Shown piece after piece: positions 12,430 to 24,141 of a stretch of DNA of 64,000 nt. Under the pieces are notes generated by a model that made no database searches, was not told the DNA's origin, and saw nothing but the letters and a program-made list of their open reading frames with translations. Position 1 is the stretch's first letter, and each line of letters begins with the position of its first letter. The position numbers and the translations under genes were made by a program. Origin of the DNA: Nectonema munidae (taxonomy: Eukaryota > Nematomorpha > Nectonematoida > Nectonematidae); NCBI GenBank assembly GCA_030549495.1, contig JAUIRK010000813.1, positions 124,001-188,000 on the forward strand. Reading direction: 5' to 3'.

Positions 12430-12941
12430 CCCGACAAAAATAAATTATGAATATTGGACGGTGATATTTTTATATAATACTAATAATTGTTTTTGTATTG
12501 ATCTCATTTTAAGTTTGTTTAAATGAGTTTCATGATGTCCTAATCACATTCTTAGGTTTATAGTAAGTTAATACATCCCTGTATTAAATGTAGGATAAGA
12601 CCCTCTCCCTTTATTTATAGTCAAGAAATATGAGCTTTTTATTGGCTCACCAGGAAAAAGTATATTATCAATATTGGACGGTGATATTTTTATATAATAC
12701 TGATAAATTTATTTTTCTGTTGATGATGCTCCTTTAAGTTTGTTTAATTGAGTTTTATGATATCTTAATCACGTTCTTGGGTTGGTAGTAAGTGAATACA
12801 TCCCTGAATTAAATATATATAATGTTTGTTTTGACCCAAAATTTAAAGATCGGATTGGTGTATCAAAATTAAAATTTAATTTTGTATAATCTTTCGCATA
12901 TTGATCAGATAATTGAATTGTTTCTATTACATACCTAAAAG
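12076..12941. repeat. Separated inverted repeat around a tandem array
   Basis: The segment cttttaggtatgta plus tatctgatcaa at 12076-12100 recurs inverted at 12901-12941, where the two halves are separated by about 16 extra bases. The two arms enclose most of the tandem repeat units. They could be decayed terminal repeats of a non-coding element. Confidence 0.45.
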
Positions 12942-13018
12942 GTGAAAAGTAATAATACTGATAAATTTATTTTTCTGTTGATGATGTTCCTTTAAGTTTG
13001 TTTAATTGAGTTTTATTT
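12430..13018 (+). repeat. Tandem repeat, period about 215 bp
   Basis: The unit begins near aatattggacggtgatattt and includes aagtttgtttaa and agtgaatacatccctg. Copy 1 is about 12430-12592, copy 2 about 12650-12812, and a partial third copy about 12953-13018. Copies 2 and 3 match each other more closely than copy 1. There is no coding potential. The array is short and looks locally generated. Confidence 0.8.
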
Positions 13019-13879
13019 TATGTAACTTGTTCCTTCTTTTTGAATATTCGAATATTATTTGAATTCTAACTATTCTTACCATGATCTTTCATAAACTAAC
13101 TTGTAATTTGTCAGTAAAACATTTATCACTCCCATGTAAGGTTTTCTCGCCTGTAGCCAAGTAAGTATGTTTGAATTAAAAATTAATTTTAGCCTTAATA
13201 ATTTTATAACCAAGCAATCCATTTTTTTGTGGTTTTTCTTCTTATGTTTTCCTATCCATAATCTTATGTTTTTCCATCTTCCTTCCTTTTTTTTCAAAAC
13301 TAATATTTTATTTTCCAATTATCACAATAAATTACTTTTTGACAAATTTGATTTTTTTTGAATTATACTTATTTTAATTTCAATTAAATTCTCGAGTATT
13401 TTATTTTTATAAGTTTATTTTCTGATTAAGTCTTTTTCTTTTTCTTTAATCCAACGTGGAATTTATTGTTCATAGTTTATAAATGCGACGCTGATTAGGC
13501 CTTCTATATGAAAAGAATTCACTTTACCCTACCTAATTTAATATAACCTAGAAATTTTACTTAATTGGATTCCAATTAGTGAGATGGAATGTCTTTTAGT
13601 TTTATGAAAAGAACCAGTAGTATTCTAATCCTCACTTATTTTCCCTCTTTCTATTTTAATGTTTAATTTTTCATATAAATATTTTGATGAATAAATTTTA
13701 TGCTTTCAAGCGAAAAAATAATTTCCCATTTTTTTCACTACTTTATATACTGCCTTCAAATCATTTAATAAAAATCTTAAGTGATCAAAAATATAGTCTT
13801 ATTAATTCTCAATAAGGATGACCAATTAGTAATGAAAATGTTCCACTGCGTTGAATTTATATATTTTGTTGTTTCAAAG
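13019..13879. other. AT-rich intergenic DNA, no gene seen
   Basis: Only short AT-driven frames on both strands, without recognisable motifs. No repeat pair found. Confidence 0.6.
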
Positions 13880-15169
13880 ATATATATCAGTAGTTCTCAA
13901 CCTCTTTTAACAAAGGACCAAATTCTTTGTTAATGAGAATCTTGAGTTCTTGAGAAACGCGGTTTCAGTTCCCGCATCAAATATCGGAACCGGGAATTGA
14001 AAAAATTTCCCTGTTTTTACTAAATTAAAATATTTGAACAAAAAATACAAACTTTTTATAAAACTGAACAAAAAAATTTCATTTTATTACTTTTTTTATA
14101 TATATATTTTTGATTTTAATACATGTTCATTCGAAATCAAAGTTTTATAATTTAGGGCTTTAAAAATTAAAAGTCGTTTCACAAATTTTTGTATGATTGA
14201 AACTGTTTCTTTGTTTATATAAACGTGCAATTTAGATTTAAAACAAGATTTAGTTGCTTGTACAATTGATGGAGCGCCAGTAATGTTAAAATTAGGAGAA
14301 CTTATTGAATCTATCCATCAACGATGTTTTAATGATGGGTTCAATTTAAGTATAATGAAAGTTATGTATGAGAATCTTCTTGATTCTGATCGCTGTGTTG
14401 GCAAAAAAATAGTAGAATGATAGAAGTATATCAACATTTGAAAAGGAAAAATGATGATAGAAAAAAAGGAAACACAAATAATGGTGATGCTTCTAAGAAT
14501 GATAATAATGATGCTTATGAAAATTTTGTTACAAAGATTCAAAAAATTGAAAAAGCCGGAATTACAGGCAGAATTTTTTGAAAATCGCCAGTTATGAAAG
14601 ATCAATTTCAAAAATTTGTTAGTGAAGAAAATAATGGAAAAGCATTGAAACTGCTTCTTGATGTTAGAAGAAGGTGGAACGATATGCTTCAAATGTTAGG
14701 ACGTTTTTTATTTTTAAAAGTTATCATTACAAAAACTATCAAGATAATTAAATATAGAGATACATTTTCAGTTTTTTTAAAAAGTGACTTTATGAATGAT
14801 GATGTGAAATTGTATTTAATTTTATATTTTGTTTTTAGCTGTTTTCCAAAATTCAAGCAGTACTAGTTTCAACACTAGCCCCCACAAAGCATAAAATTAG
14901 TTTTTATAAAAAGTGTTTTTTAATTAACTCCGAAAAATTATTCTAGTTACTTAAACTTAATCAAAATTACTGCATATATATATGTATCATAAAATTAATA
15001 AATCGTATTAATTATAAATAATATATCAATAAATATGCAAAATTTTTACTGTTTTAATATGATATTGGTAGCCTATTTTTCGCTCAACTTTACTATGTGG
15101 GCTACAAAGCAAGAGGTTGCGGCCTGCATGCTGCCCTCAGAGCCACTGTTGGGAACCACTGATATATAT
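13880..15169 (+). mobile_element. hAT transposon, decayed, 8-bp target duplication
   Basis: The element (13888-15161) starts CAGTAGTTCTCAAC and ends with the inverse of CAGTGGTTCCCAAC, both classical hAT ends. It is flanked on both sides by atatatat (13880-13887 and 15162-15169), an 8-bp duplication as expected for hAT, though the sequence is simple enough that chance matching is possible. It contains a transposase relic on the + strand. The total length, 1274 bp, is less than half of an active hAT, so most of the coding region has been lost. It lies only 270 bp upstream of the CCDC77-like gene. Confidence 0.85.
14235..14870 (+). pseudogene. hAT transposase relic
   Basis: The readable protein pieces are CTIDGAPVMLKLGELI near 14250-14300 (the catalytic Asp block of hAT, consensus TDGAPAMLG), then lysine- and asparagine-rich linker, then VMKDQFQKFV and LDVRRRWNDMLQMLGRFL at 14594-14715 (consensus D.KTRWNS...ML.R). 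The pieces are in more than one frame with stops between them. The N-terminal finger, the insertion domain and the C-terminal dimerisation region are missing. Inactive. Confidence 0.8.
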
Positions 15170-15431
15170 CCATTTTTCAAAACTTTTTTGTCAAAATAAA
15201 AAAGCAACAGTCTCTTGTTTCCTTTCTTCCTTTTCACTAAATTTATTTATTGAAAAAAAGGGTCTTAACAAAATTGCTGTAACACGCTTATTCTTTAAGG
15301 ATTTTATCAAGATTTTCAGAATTACTTTAATTCATATCTTTTTGGTTTTTTCTATTAGCAATAAGTATAGTTATCATTCGCATTTTTTTGTAATTAATAT
15401 TTCTACTTCTTTAAGAAAATATTAGTGAAAT

Positions 15432-16622
15432 ATGGATACTGCCTTTGTTCAGAAAGAACCTAACATTTCTAAAGATTTGTTTGTTTTTTATAGAAAAAAG
15501 TGTGTTGACTTGGAGAAGTTACATAAAGAAAATGTTAAAAAGTTGAGTGTGATTAAGGAAGAAATTGGAAGTATGAAGGCGTTGATGAAAAAGTTAGACG
15601 AAAAAGAAGAAGAAATTCAACGCCTCAAAAGGATCTTACGAATAACAGAAATTCATTTAGTTAAAGAGAAAGAAAATAACATGCGATTTTCCTCCCAAAA
15701 TGATGATTTAAATTTGCAGGTTTTGAATTTGAAAAGAACTTTGACAAAGGATTGTGCAAACAACCTAACTAACTCCAAAAAGACCTCAAAACAGGTGATT
15801 GACGGAAACACTGATCCAAGTTTAAAGCAGGACCTGCATTTTAATCAAGATGAAAAATGTTTGTCTTTAAAAATTAGTGTTTTGACAAAAGAATTGGAAG
15901 AAAAACAAAAATTTATAACCAATCAACTACAACCCCTTATTATCAAGTGTCATGATCTAAGCCTTGAAACGACTTTGCCTAAGAGTGACTCTACTGATGA
16001 AAAACTTTACAGATCTCAAGAACTCATGTGTCAATCAACGAAAGATCTCATTGAAATGCAAAAATTATATCATAAATGTCACAGGCACTGGACTGAAGAA
16101 GGTGAGAGGCTGAAAGCAGAAATTACAGACTTGACCTCTCAATTGGCGCATGTTAACAGAATCGCAGGAAAGCAGAGTGAAAAGGCTAATGACAGTGTAA
16201 GCAAAAAGTACAAACAACTTCACCAGCCTGATAATCTTCAAAAAGAAAAGAACGTTAAGTTAAAGCAAGATTTGGAAATTGTTAAAGAGAAATCCTTAGC
16301 AAAAGAGAAGATTTACAAGGATAGGTACGAAGCACTCTCTTCTGCTCATGAAAATCTAAAGAAGAGATACAGTGCTTTGGACCATCGAAGAATTCTCCAA
16401 AATGAAGGCCACGTGACTGAACTTGATATGCTCAAGTCAAAGATATGTGACATGGAAAAGTTGCTTTACAACATTACACTCAATATGAACAATGATGAAA
16501 AAAACATGGAAATTTTATCCTCCATTCAAGAAATGCTGGTCAAGTCAAAGAAGGAAATACAGAAAGATGGCAAATTGAGGCAAAAGATGTTAGATTTAGA
16601 AGAAGAGATTAAAGCTTTATGA
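15432..16622 (+). CDS. CCDC77: Coiled-coil protein, CCDC77-like
   Basis: A 396-residue protein in one frame, predicted to be mostly coiled coil. The N-terminus has SKDLFVFYRKKC (residues 13-24), matching the SKELLEYYQKK start of CCDC77. Residues 202-220 hold LMCQSTKDLIEMQKLY (CCDC77: LLYESTKDFLQL). The best-conserved block is residues 292-345: YKDRYEAL, KKRYSALDHRRILQNEG, DMEKLLYNIT, as in vertebrate CCDC77. Vertebrate CCDC77 is about 490 residues; the difference is in N-terminal and linker regions. The family is associated with centrosomes or cilia, and its exact role is little known. The first in-frame ATG is at 15432, shortly after a stop. There is no intron. A polyadenylation signal follows at 16679. 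The name rests on remembered family sequences and should be treated as strong but unsearched. Confidence 0.85.
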   Translation: MDTAFVQKEPNISKDLFVFYRKKCVDLEKLHKENVKKLSVIKEEIGSMKALMKKLDEKEEEIQRLKRILRITEIHLVKEKENNMRFSSQNDDLNLQVLNLKRTLTKDCANNLTNSKKTSKQVIDGNTDPSLKQDLHFNQDEKCLSLKISVLTKELEEKQKFITNQLQPLIIKCHDLSLETTLPKSDSTDEKLYRSQELMCQSTKDLIEMQKLYHKCHRHWTEEGERLKAEITDLTSQLAHVNRIAGKQSEKANDSVSKKYKQLHQPDNLQKEKNVKLKQDLEIVKEKSLAKEKIYKDRYEALSSAHENLKKRYSALDHRRILQNEGHVTELDMLKSKICDMEKLLYNITLNMNNDEKNMEILSSIQEMLVKSKKEIQKDGKLRQKMLDLEEEIKAL

Positions 16623-16678
16623 TTTTAACATAATTTATTTTGTCCATTTTTAAGCATATCTCTATTTTACCTTGTTTT

Positions 16679-16684
16679 AATAAA
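16679..16684 (+). terminator. Polyadenylation signal for the CCDC77-like gene
   Basis: The hexamer aataaa lies 57 bases after the stop codon, in a T-rich context. No A-tract follows, so the gene does not look like a recent retrocopy. Confidence 0.65.
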
Positions 16685-17369
16685 AGCTTTTTTTCATAAA
16701 CCTTCTTATATTGATTTCAGATTTAGCTTCAACTGATACAAAAAAAATCATACCTGACACCCACCTACCGAGCTATTGTTTTTCTGATGTTTTCTAACGA
16801 GGTTCTCCCCTTGATTCAGCCCAGGCACAGATTGAGCAATGACGATCACTGTGTTTTGTATTCCGCCTTCTATGTGTCCAATGCTAATGACTCAAATATA
16901 AAGTTTTTACGAACTCGGCATACTTCTAACTATTTTCTGGTGCCCTTTTTAGACTAGCATGGCCAAGCATCTTCCACAACTAAAATGAAAGTTGACACTA
17001 CTTTGTGCTTGGTTGAGGGATTCAAGAATTAATTATGAAGAGTTTTGGGTTCAGTAAATACCCTCATTGGCAATCAGACTGCTCATTTGGAGGATACATC
17101 ATTTTTGTTATAGATTTTGACTGTATTTAAATGTAAGCATATCAACTGTGATGGTTCTAGCCTGTTTGCTAATTCATCTCTCTGTGTAATCAAATGTGAA
17201 ACAAGTACTTTTTGCGTTGTAAAATACTGATTAAATACCGGAGACTCAAAATGAAGGCATCATAATCAGTGATGGCCTCTGGTGTGGTTTGAAAAGAAAT
17301 GTAATTGTTAACCCAAATTTCTTTCGTAACGTAAAAATGTTTCATACCTAATTTGAAAATCATAGCGGA
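16685..17369. other. Intergenic DNA, no gene seen
   Basis: Moderately AT-rich. A possible hAT-like end (cagtgatggcctctgg) lies at about 17263, but no matching target duplication was found, so I do not call an element boundary. Confidence 0.5.
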
Positions 17370-17520
17370 GTTGTGAAAAAAAATTAGTACTTAAAAATTA
17401 GCAAATTTATTTAGATTTACATAAGTTTTATGAAATCTATTCATTACAGAGTAAAAAGAGTATACTTTTTTTAAAGCGGAAAAAGTTCTTTCAACACTGG
17501 CTTGATTAAATAGGAAAAAC
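17370..17520 (-). pseudogene. hAT transposase C-terminal scrap
   Basis: On the minus strand the segment reads FLFNQASVERTFSALKKVY followed by SVMNRFHKTYVNL and a stop near 17395. This is the hAT C-terminal dimerisation motif (consensus S...ERSFSALK.IKTYLRN.M). No other part of the transposase is visible nearby. It is a small broken remnant. Confidence 0.75.
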
Positions 17521-18419
17521 TAAAGTGTTCTGCTTTGTTTGGTCGTAAATAGGCTAAGCAACGACAATCAGCTCGTATTCTTAAGCCATTTTAGCTCACG
17601 CAAAGCAGACAATTTTGGCTAATTCCTATTGAATTCCATTTAAAATTCAAGTTCACCTTTTTAACCCCTCGACCCCTTCATAGATCACTGGTTGACATGA
17701 TTTTTTTATTGGCAACATTACATGAAAGTTATACATCACGTTTTAATCATTTAGATTATTTTTTTGATACTATCACATCTGGTTGTCAAGTTATATGTAT
17801 ACTTTTTTGATTGACGATCTTCTTTAAAGGGATAGAATAATGTTATAATAATAGTATATGAAATACGCGTTTGTTGATTTATTTTTATTAGATCAAATAT
17901 ATGGCAGCAAATTGGTTACAACAAATTAAATTCTTTTTTTAGGCTCACAAGCCTTTTGTTTTTATCCAAAAAATAACAAAAATGCACATACATTAGCAAA
18001 GGATTTTACACACACACACACAAAAATTTATGAGCGAAGAAAAGTCCTTCAAGTCGAGGAGCGTGGATTGTCGGAATAAACTAAAAAGTGACGAGGAGGA
18101 CCTCTTGGTGTCTGAATTTAAATCCTGCTAACTTTTTTAACACGAATTGGAGACTACGTGGAGGGAAGGAGGCGCCCAAGGGTAACCGGAGAAAGCATAT
18201 GTTCGATTTTCAACTCTGAACAGAAAAATCTGTAACCCTTGTTGATACTTACACTATATAAAACGTTTGCCAGGTCTACCTTATTGGCTCACCTCCAATC
18301 TTCTTCTAGGTAGTGATTACTTTTCATTTTGTAGCCCATCTTTGGTCTTTTTTCGGTTTCATAAAATAAGAAAAGATCCAAAATCTGGCTGAACCGCGAA
18401 AGATAAGAGAATATTCATA
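17521..18419. other. Intergenic DNA with a CA microsatellite
   Basis: An (AC)n run sits at about 18009-18022. The rest has no convincing frame. The stretch 18040-18240 is less AT-rich than its surroundings but was not recognised. Confidence 0.5.
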
Positions 18420-18960
18420 GGTTAAAATTTTACGCGCTATTTGCACTTTATGTCAGGTGGACATTTCGGCCTTGGGTTTTGGCAAAAAAACGGCTAAGGG
18501 CGCTCTGCCCGGATAAGCAGGCAATCGGACATGTTGGAAGCACGAACCTGGTGCGACGCCGAATCCCATATAGTTTGGTAGCAAAGTAGGCGGTGAGCAT
18601 CGGCATCTTCAATTTTGAAAGATCTTTGAAGTCCAAACTTTGGATTTGCTTGTCAATGATTTCTGACAAACCTACATTCATATTGTTTTAGGATTTCGTA
18701 GGTTAGTAGGCGAAGTGTTGAGGGCAACGATTCGTCGCCTGGCTAGGGATACAGAAGTTGTTTGCGAAAGCGCCTCGAGGTGGGCCAAATCATTTTGCGC
18801 ATATCCCAAAGCGAGACTTTAAACTCCAAAGGTACTGTGTCTGGACCCTTTTTCTTGGAAACAAGCTGGACATCGTCTTTGGAGATGGCAGTCAAAGATG
18901 TTAAGACTTCCTATCTACCAAAAACTGGTTGACGTTAATTGTGAACGACGACTTATTATC
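18420..18960 (-). other. Unrecognised coding-like segment
   Basis: Composition here is closer to coding DNA than in the flanks. On the minus strand a frame at 18681-18448 (77 codons) reads MNVGLSEIIDKQ, then LKMPMLTAYFATKLYGIRRR, which has some resemblance to a SAP-type helix-extended-helix motif. Upstream (18930-18690), other minus-strand frames read DDVQLVSKKKGPDTVPLEFKV and LWDMRKMIWP. Pieces are in different frames with stops. I do not recognise the family. It may be a decayed transposon gene or a host exon relic. Confidence 0.3.
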
Positions 18961-18988
18961 GATAGCTTGGCAAAGCTTCGGAGGCATT

Positions 18989-19228
18989 AAAAAAAGAAAT
19001 CAGTATACAAGTTACTTTAATAAAAATTGTTTGAAACATTTCTTTACGTTGCCTCCTTTGTTGTTATTAAACGGTAAAAACTGGGCATCAAACTTCAGGT
19101 GTATTTTAAAAATTTATTATTTACAAAAGTTGAAGTTACTCAAAGTCACATAACAACAAAGGAGGCAACGTAAAGAAATTTTTCAAGCAATTTTTATTAA
19201 AGTAACTTGTATACTGATTTCTTTTTTA
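18989..19228. repeat. Hairpin element with about 78-bp inverted arms
   Basis: The arm 18989-19067 (starting aaaagaaatcagtatacaag and ending cctttgttgtta) recurs inverted at 19150-19228 with only a few mismatches. The loop is about 82 bases. The structure is a foldback or MITE-like element. Clear target duplications were not identified. Confidence 0.85.
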
Positions 19229-22200
19229 TTTGTGGCGAAATATAAAACACAAAAAGTGGATAGAATAAAAAAAATAAATCATTCTAAACTAGTCTTAAAT
19301 TTAAACTATCATAGTATGTCGTTCAATCTTCACTATACACAGAGAAAAATTCACGGAGAGAAATCATAGAAATGCCTCCAAAGAACTACCCACCACGTGG
19401 TTTTTTTTAAAAGATTTATATATACACGAAATATTTAAAATGCGTTAAAACTTCTACATGATGTAACAAAATTGTTAAGATTTTTGGAATCAGCAGATTA
19501 ACAAAGATTAGAGTATCATAAAAAGTTTTAAAATGCAGGCCAGTGTTATTTGCTTTCTTCTCGACCCGCAGACAAGTTTAATAAAAATATGAAAACATTT
19601 TCTGCATTTCTGATGATAAGCAATAATATATTAAAATGTACCTTTAAAATAATAGTATCTAAAATAATATTTTATTATACTAATACACAACTTTCAAGAC
19701 ATAATGAAAAATTTCTTCGTAACATAAGCCACCCCCTTTCAATCTCTATGTAATGATCGATCCCTAGAAAACTTTCATTGACCACTTTGGGACCCCTGCC
19801 CTACAGGAACAATAACCCAAATGTGTTATTCTCCGACCTGTTGATTCTACTCACATCTAAAATTTTAATGAGTTCAGCAATGTCTTCTTTATTCTGTGCG
19901 GTTCAACATTTGGAGTCCCTTTGTAGAATTTTTCGTACGTCTTCTCCAATTGAGATTCATGATTTTCTTGTTCGTTAAATGAATATCGTAAAAAAAATTA
20001 AAGCGCATTCAATTCCGAAAACTATTTTACTTTTCAATTTTTGGTTTGATATTTGAAAATATAAACTAAAAACTAACCCTACTGTAGCGTAATTTCGAAA
20101 CGTACCTCTGGAGTCCATATTGATCATAGATAATAATACAATTCTATCACAGAACCTAAGAAGGAATAATTTTATCTATTAAACACAAACCAACAGATAA
20201 AAGATATCATTGTGAATCGTTTTATTTGAAAGAGGGTCTTCGCTTATTGTCCAAAAATGAGGCCTTCCTTTCAAAATTCACTTAATATGGTTTCAAGAGT
20301 TTTCCAAACTTTTTTTAGTAATGCCCCCTACCGTTTTATATCATAAAATATTCAAAGTGCATCTCGTATACGCACATACGAACACACCCTAACCCAAGGA
20401 CATTGTAATATTTACAACACATTCACAAAACCATATGAATAGCATTTTTTCCTTAACCCATTTAGGAACAAATAAAGCTGAGGACTTTAGTAATTCTAAT
20501 TCAATTCCTTTCAAAGTAAGAGTTCGTCTACGTTCCCTTTGAGTACATGGGTTATAGTTCATTCTTTTTCATTTTTTTTTAAATAGTATGTTATTTATCC
20601 TACTCTTAATACTACTCTGGCATTTCAATGTTGTGGTGGAGAGAACATATGCCGAATATTACTTGCTTTATATTATATATACATTGACAGAGAAAACCAT
20701 TTTGAATATAAATACTGGATAACTGAAATCATATCTACTCAAGCCTTTCGATAAAGGAAGACAAAGGAGCCGAGACATAAATGTATAAGTTCTTCCTAGT
20801 CCAGCTCTCTAAGAAAGCTTCCCTTTCGGGCTTGGAAGCTTTATTTACTTCTTATTTCTAGATATATAATATTGATATACATATATTTCAACTAACGTAT
20901 TATAAGAAAACTATACTGAAACATTACAGATGCAGGAAAGAGATCTACTAATATCCATATCTACGTTATATATGTTGACAATTATTAGGGTATGTATTGA
21001 ATCAAATACAGTGTGTTTTGGCGTGTGTTAGTTTCTGCACATGATATATAGAAAGAGAAGTACTGAAAACTACTACTAGAATTACTATAAGTTCTAGGAA
21101 AGTCTCCCAACACCGAAAATTTTCCCTAGCAATCTCTTATATCTGTTGTATATGTTCTACTAGAAAATTTCTCCATTTCATGTTAATGTCATCACCACTC
21201 ACACCATACATTCATTTTACTTATTTATATACTTTAATATTCACTATTTTTATTAGTGCTTATTTTATTTATATAAATAATTTATTATAAAGGCATTGCT
21301 TTTTATCATTTTTATCTGATAAAAGCATAAGTCTATATAAAGTATGATATATTCCTATTTCAAACCCCCATTTTCAAGCATATAAAAAGTGAAAAGTAAT
21401 ATATAAAAAATATATTATTTTCGAATGATTAAGAAATTTAAATATTATAAAAATTGTATTAAGTATCATACTAATATTGAATACATCTATAACTTTACAC
21501 TTTTTGAATAAGTAGACTGATTTGGAATAGTTGATTGAAGAATTGGATCAGAAACTAGAAATCTTTCTTTTGATTTTTGTAGATGGCAGTTTGTTTATAC
21601 CTAGGCGGAGTGAGTTTATTGGGACCTCGTCAAATGAAAAGACACCCATGATACCCTACCAACTCACCCTTACACTCGTCAGTAAATATATTATAATTAA
21701 TAATAAATTGAAAGATAAATTATTAAAAAAAAATTAAAAACCTGGATAAGATTTTTTAATACAACGATATTGAATTGTGCTGGTAAAAGTTATATTTTTA
21801 AAATATTTATATTCTCATCTAATTTCATTTTAAAGCTTTAGGAGATGAAAATTTGAATAAATTATTTATAGGAAAAATAGAAATAGTTTAGATTTTGACT
21901 ATATATCCTTCCGAAACAACTATGTGTTTAAGTTGTCTGGAGCTAGACATAGGAGCCATATTTTTAATCTTTCAGGTTCCGTTCCATGTAGACAAATCCT
22001 CTTTGCTCCGAAGCCCTGCTGTCGACCTAAGAAAATCAGTGAAATACGGGGTTCCAATATTTTAAGTTTTTTATCAGCTCGTTAATTTTTCACTTTTCAC
22101 GAGAGTTGTTTGATTGAAACCTATGTTTTAAGAACTATTCTTTCATTTTCACTACTTCGGTTGTTAGCATTTGAGTTTCTCGCTTAAATGTCGTTTGAAA

Positions 22201-22850
22201 CATTCCAAGTTTTGTTTAGCATTTTTTCTTTCACGCCCTGCACTTTCTATACCGCCTGATGCAGAGAATAATATGGACTTTCATCCTGCTTTTAAATTTA
22301 ATTTTTTGATTCACACCTAAAGATCGTGATGTCACAACAATGAGCTAGTGTTATCGTAATAGAAGACGCACACTTTGCTCACAAATGAAAGTGATCTATT
22401 ATTATCACTGTGAGAGCATATATGCCTTCTATTGTGCTCCCTTTGTTTGCGTCCTTTATCACTTATTTATAACTTCGTTATTGAAATTTGATAAAGGTCT
22501 CGTTTCATCGTGTAGATCTTGTGCTTATTTTATTTAAATTGTCGCCACGGTTAATCAAATGCTAACTGGAAATTAGCTTAGCGTAATCCTTGATTCTGAT
22601 TGCATATAAGTTTTATTTTCATGCAAAACAATGATTATACTGAGAAATCTACCTTGACTCTTAATCCCACTTAGGAACCGCGATCAAATCGTAATTATTT
22701 CCATTTCAAATTCCTCCTTTTTCATTTTAAATTCTTCCCTTTTCATTTTGAATTCGTCTTTGAATTTTTATTTTAAATGCTTCTCTTTGTATTTATAATT
22801 TATTTTTTATTATAATTTTGTTTTTTTAATTATAATTATTTTTACTTATT
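19229..22850. other. Long AT-rich intergenic stretch
   Basis: No credible gene. Near 19785-19800 there is a hAT-like end (inverse of CAGGGGTCCCAAAG) with no partner found. At 20813-20842 a short perfect stem, aaagcttcc and ggaagcttt, encloses an 11-base loop. Between 21900 and 22050 the sequence is less AT-rich but has no frame. Nothing else was recognised. Confidence 0.5.
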
Positions 22851-22876
22851 GTCGTATCTACAAAAATTCCTTTTTA

Positions 22877-23018
22877 AAGGTAAAGGTACCGTAGGTAGGA
22901 AGGCACAATTGCGCCGCTTGTATCGAACTATGAGGAAAGCAAGCTTGATGCAGGATCGAACCCAAGACCTTGAGTTATCGAACCCAGCATCTAACCAACC
23001 CTACTTCCGCCCCTCTAT
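22877..23018 (-). repeat. tRNA-like SINE head, minus strand
   Basis: On the minus strand there is an A-box-like gtagggttggttagatg (23004-22988) and a B box, gggttcgatcc (22963-22953), spaced as in tRNA-derived SINEs. A short frame crosses it but is not a gene. The body differs from the SINE at 59 and 42237, so it is probably a different family. Confidence 0.6.
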
Positions 23019-23168
23019 GTTAAATAAGTTAGTTACCACTTACAAAGAATTAAAACTTAAATAGCTCTTTTACAAGGTAAAAGTTAAATTGTTAAGCATA
23101 TTTAGATAGCAATTTTGAAAAGTGCTCCTTTTAACTTCTTCAACAGAGTTCTCAATTATTATCTTTAA

Positions 23169-23593
23169 GTATTCATCAGGGCCGTATCAAGGGATCGTGG
23201 CGCCGCAGGGCAAATGTCCTGAATGGAGCCCCTCACCCCTTGCTCTTTCTTTTCTCACACATCCCCACCCCATTCTGGTTTAAAAAGTGATTTAGAAAAA
23301 AAATGCTCACATTTTTATTAAGCCACATAATTCAGATATTACTGACTGAGTCGAAGACAGTCTCCTTTAGATATTCATTTTTCGTGTTTTAGCAGCAGTG
23401 AAATTATCGATGACTTCGTCAAAATCAACACAATCGAGAACTTCTTTTTCAATGCTCATAAGAGCCAGACTTTGGAGGCGGGCTTGCCCCATAGTGCACC
23501 TTAAGTAGGAAAATGAAATGGCGCCCCTCTAGGTCTGGCGACCCGGGGCAATTGCCCCACTGCCTCCCCCTTTGATACGGCCCTGGTATTCAC
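23169..23593 (-). mobile_element. Small hAT derivative
   Basis: The element (23177-23585, 409 bp) begins CAGGGCCGTATCAAGGG and ends with the inverse, CTTTGATACGGCCCTG. It is flanked by gtattcat and gtattcac, an 8-bp target duplication with one mismatch. On the minus strand, near 23490-23370, it still encodes the hAT transposase tail (LQSLALMSIEKEVL and FDEVIDNFTAAKTRK). It is an internally deleted, non-autonomous copy. Confidence 0.88.
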
Positions 23594-23901
23594 TATTGCG
23601 TGAAGTCAACTTTTTTTCACTTTTGACTTTATAATTGAAAAAGTATTCTCTATTAGATTCAACATAAAACTATAAGGCGATAAAAACACTATAGTTGTTG
23701 GTAATCAAGACAAAACTTTTTCGTGCTTTTTTTTATGAATTGCAGCGTTATCCTTAAATTAGCCAGAAGTTATGAATCTGTCAAAAATCGACCTAACGAC
23801 CTTAAAAAATGATCAAAGAATTAATTTTATAATCACTCTTTTCAATTAATTCACCCTGTAATAAAATTTTTTTTTAGATTGTTTCTGTGCTATATTTTAC
23901 T

Positions 23902-24015
23902 TTTTCTGCTTTGTTGTCGATCAAATTACTAGAAAATACTTATGTGAGATTTCAAACTTTGATTTTCTGCACAGATTGTCGAAATAGCAATAGTGATACA
24001 ACAAAGCAGAAAAAA
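23902..24015. repeat. 17-bp inverted repeat upstream of the pseudogene
   Basis: The segment tttttctgctttgttgt at about 23901-23917 recurs inverted as acaacaaagcagaaaaa at about 23999-24015, with a loop near 80 bases. It lies about 125 bases before the start of the relic gene at 24142. It could be a subterminal repeat of the element that carried that gene. Confidence 0.6.
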
Positions 24016-24141
24016 TGGCGTAGAGCCCTGGAACAAACTAAAATATCTGTCTTTAAATATATTTAAAATTCATTTTTTAGTTTTGCCTAATATATATTTT
24101 AAATATGCTCGTTTTTTTAGACAACTATAATTGAAAAAGTT

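Noticed and set aside
17263-17700. hAT element bounded by CAGTGATGGCC and CACTG
   Set aside because: The flanking 8-base sequences (atcataat and gttgacat) do not match, and the ends differ beyond the first few bases.
20813-20842. Stem-loop aaagcttcc...ggaagcttt as an RNA terminator or histone-like stem
   Set aside because: The stem is only 9 bp, not of the histone type, and no transcript ends there.
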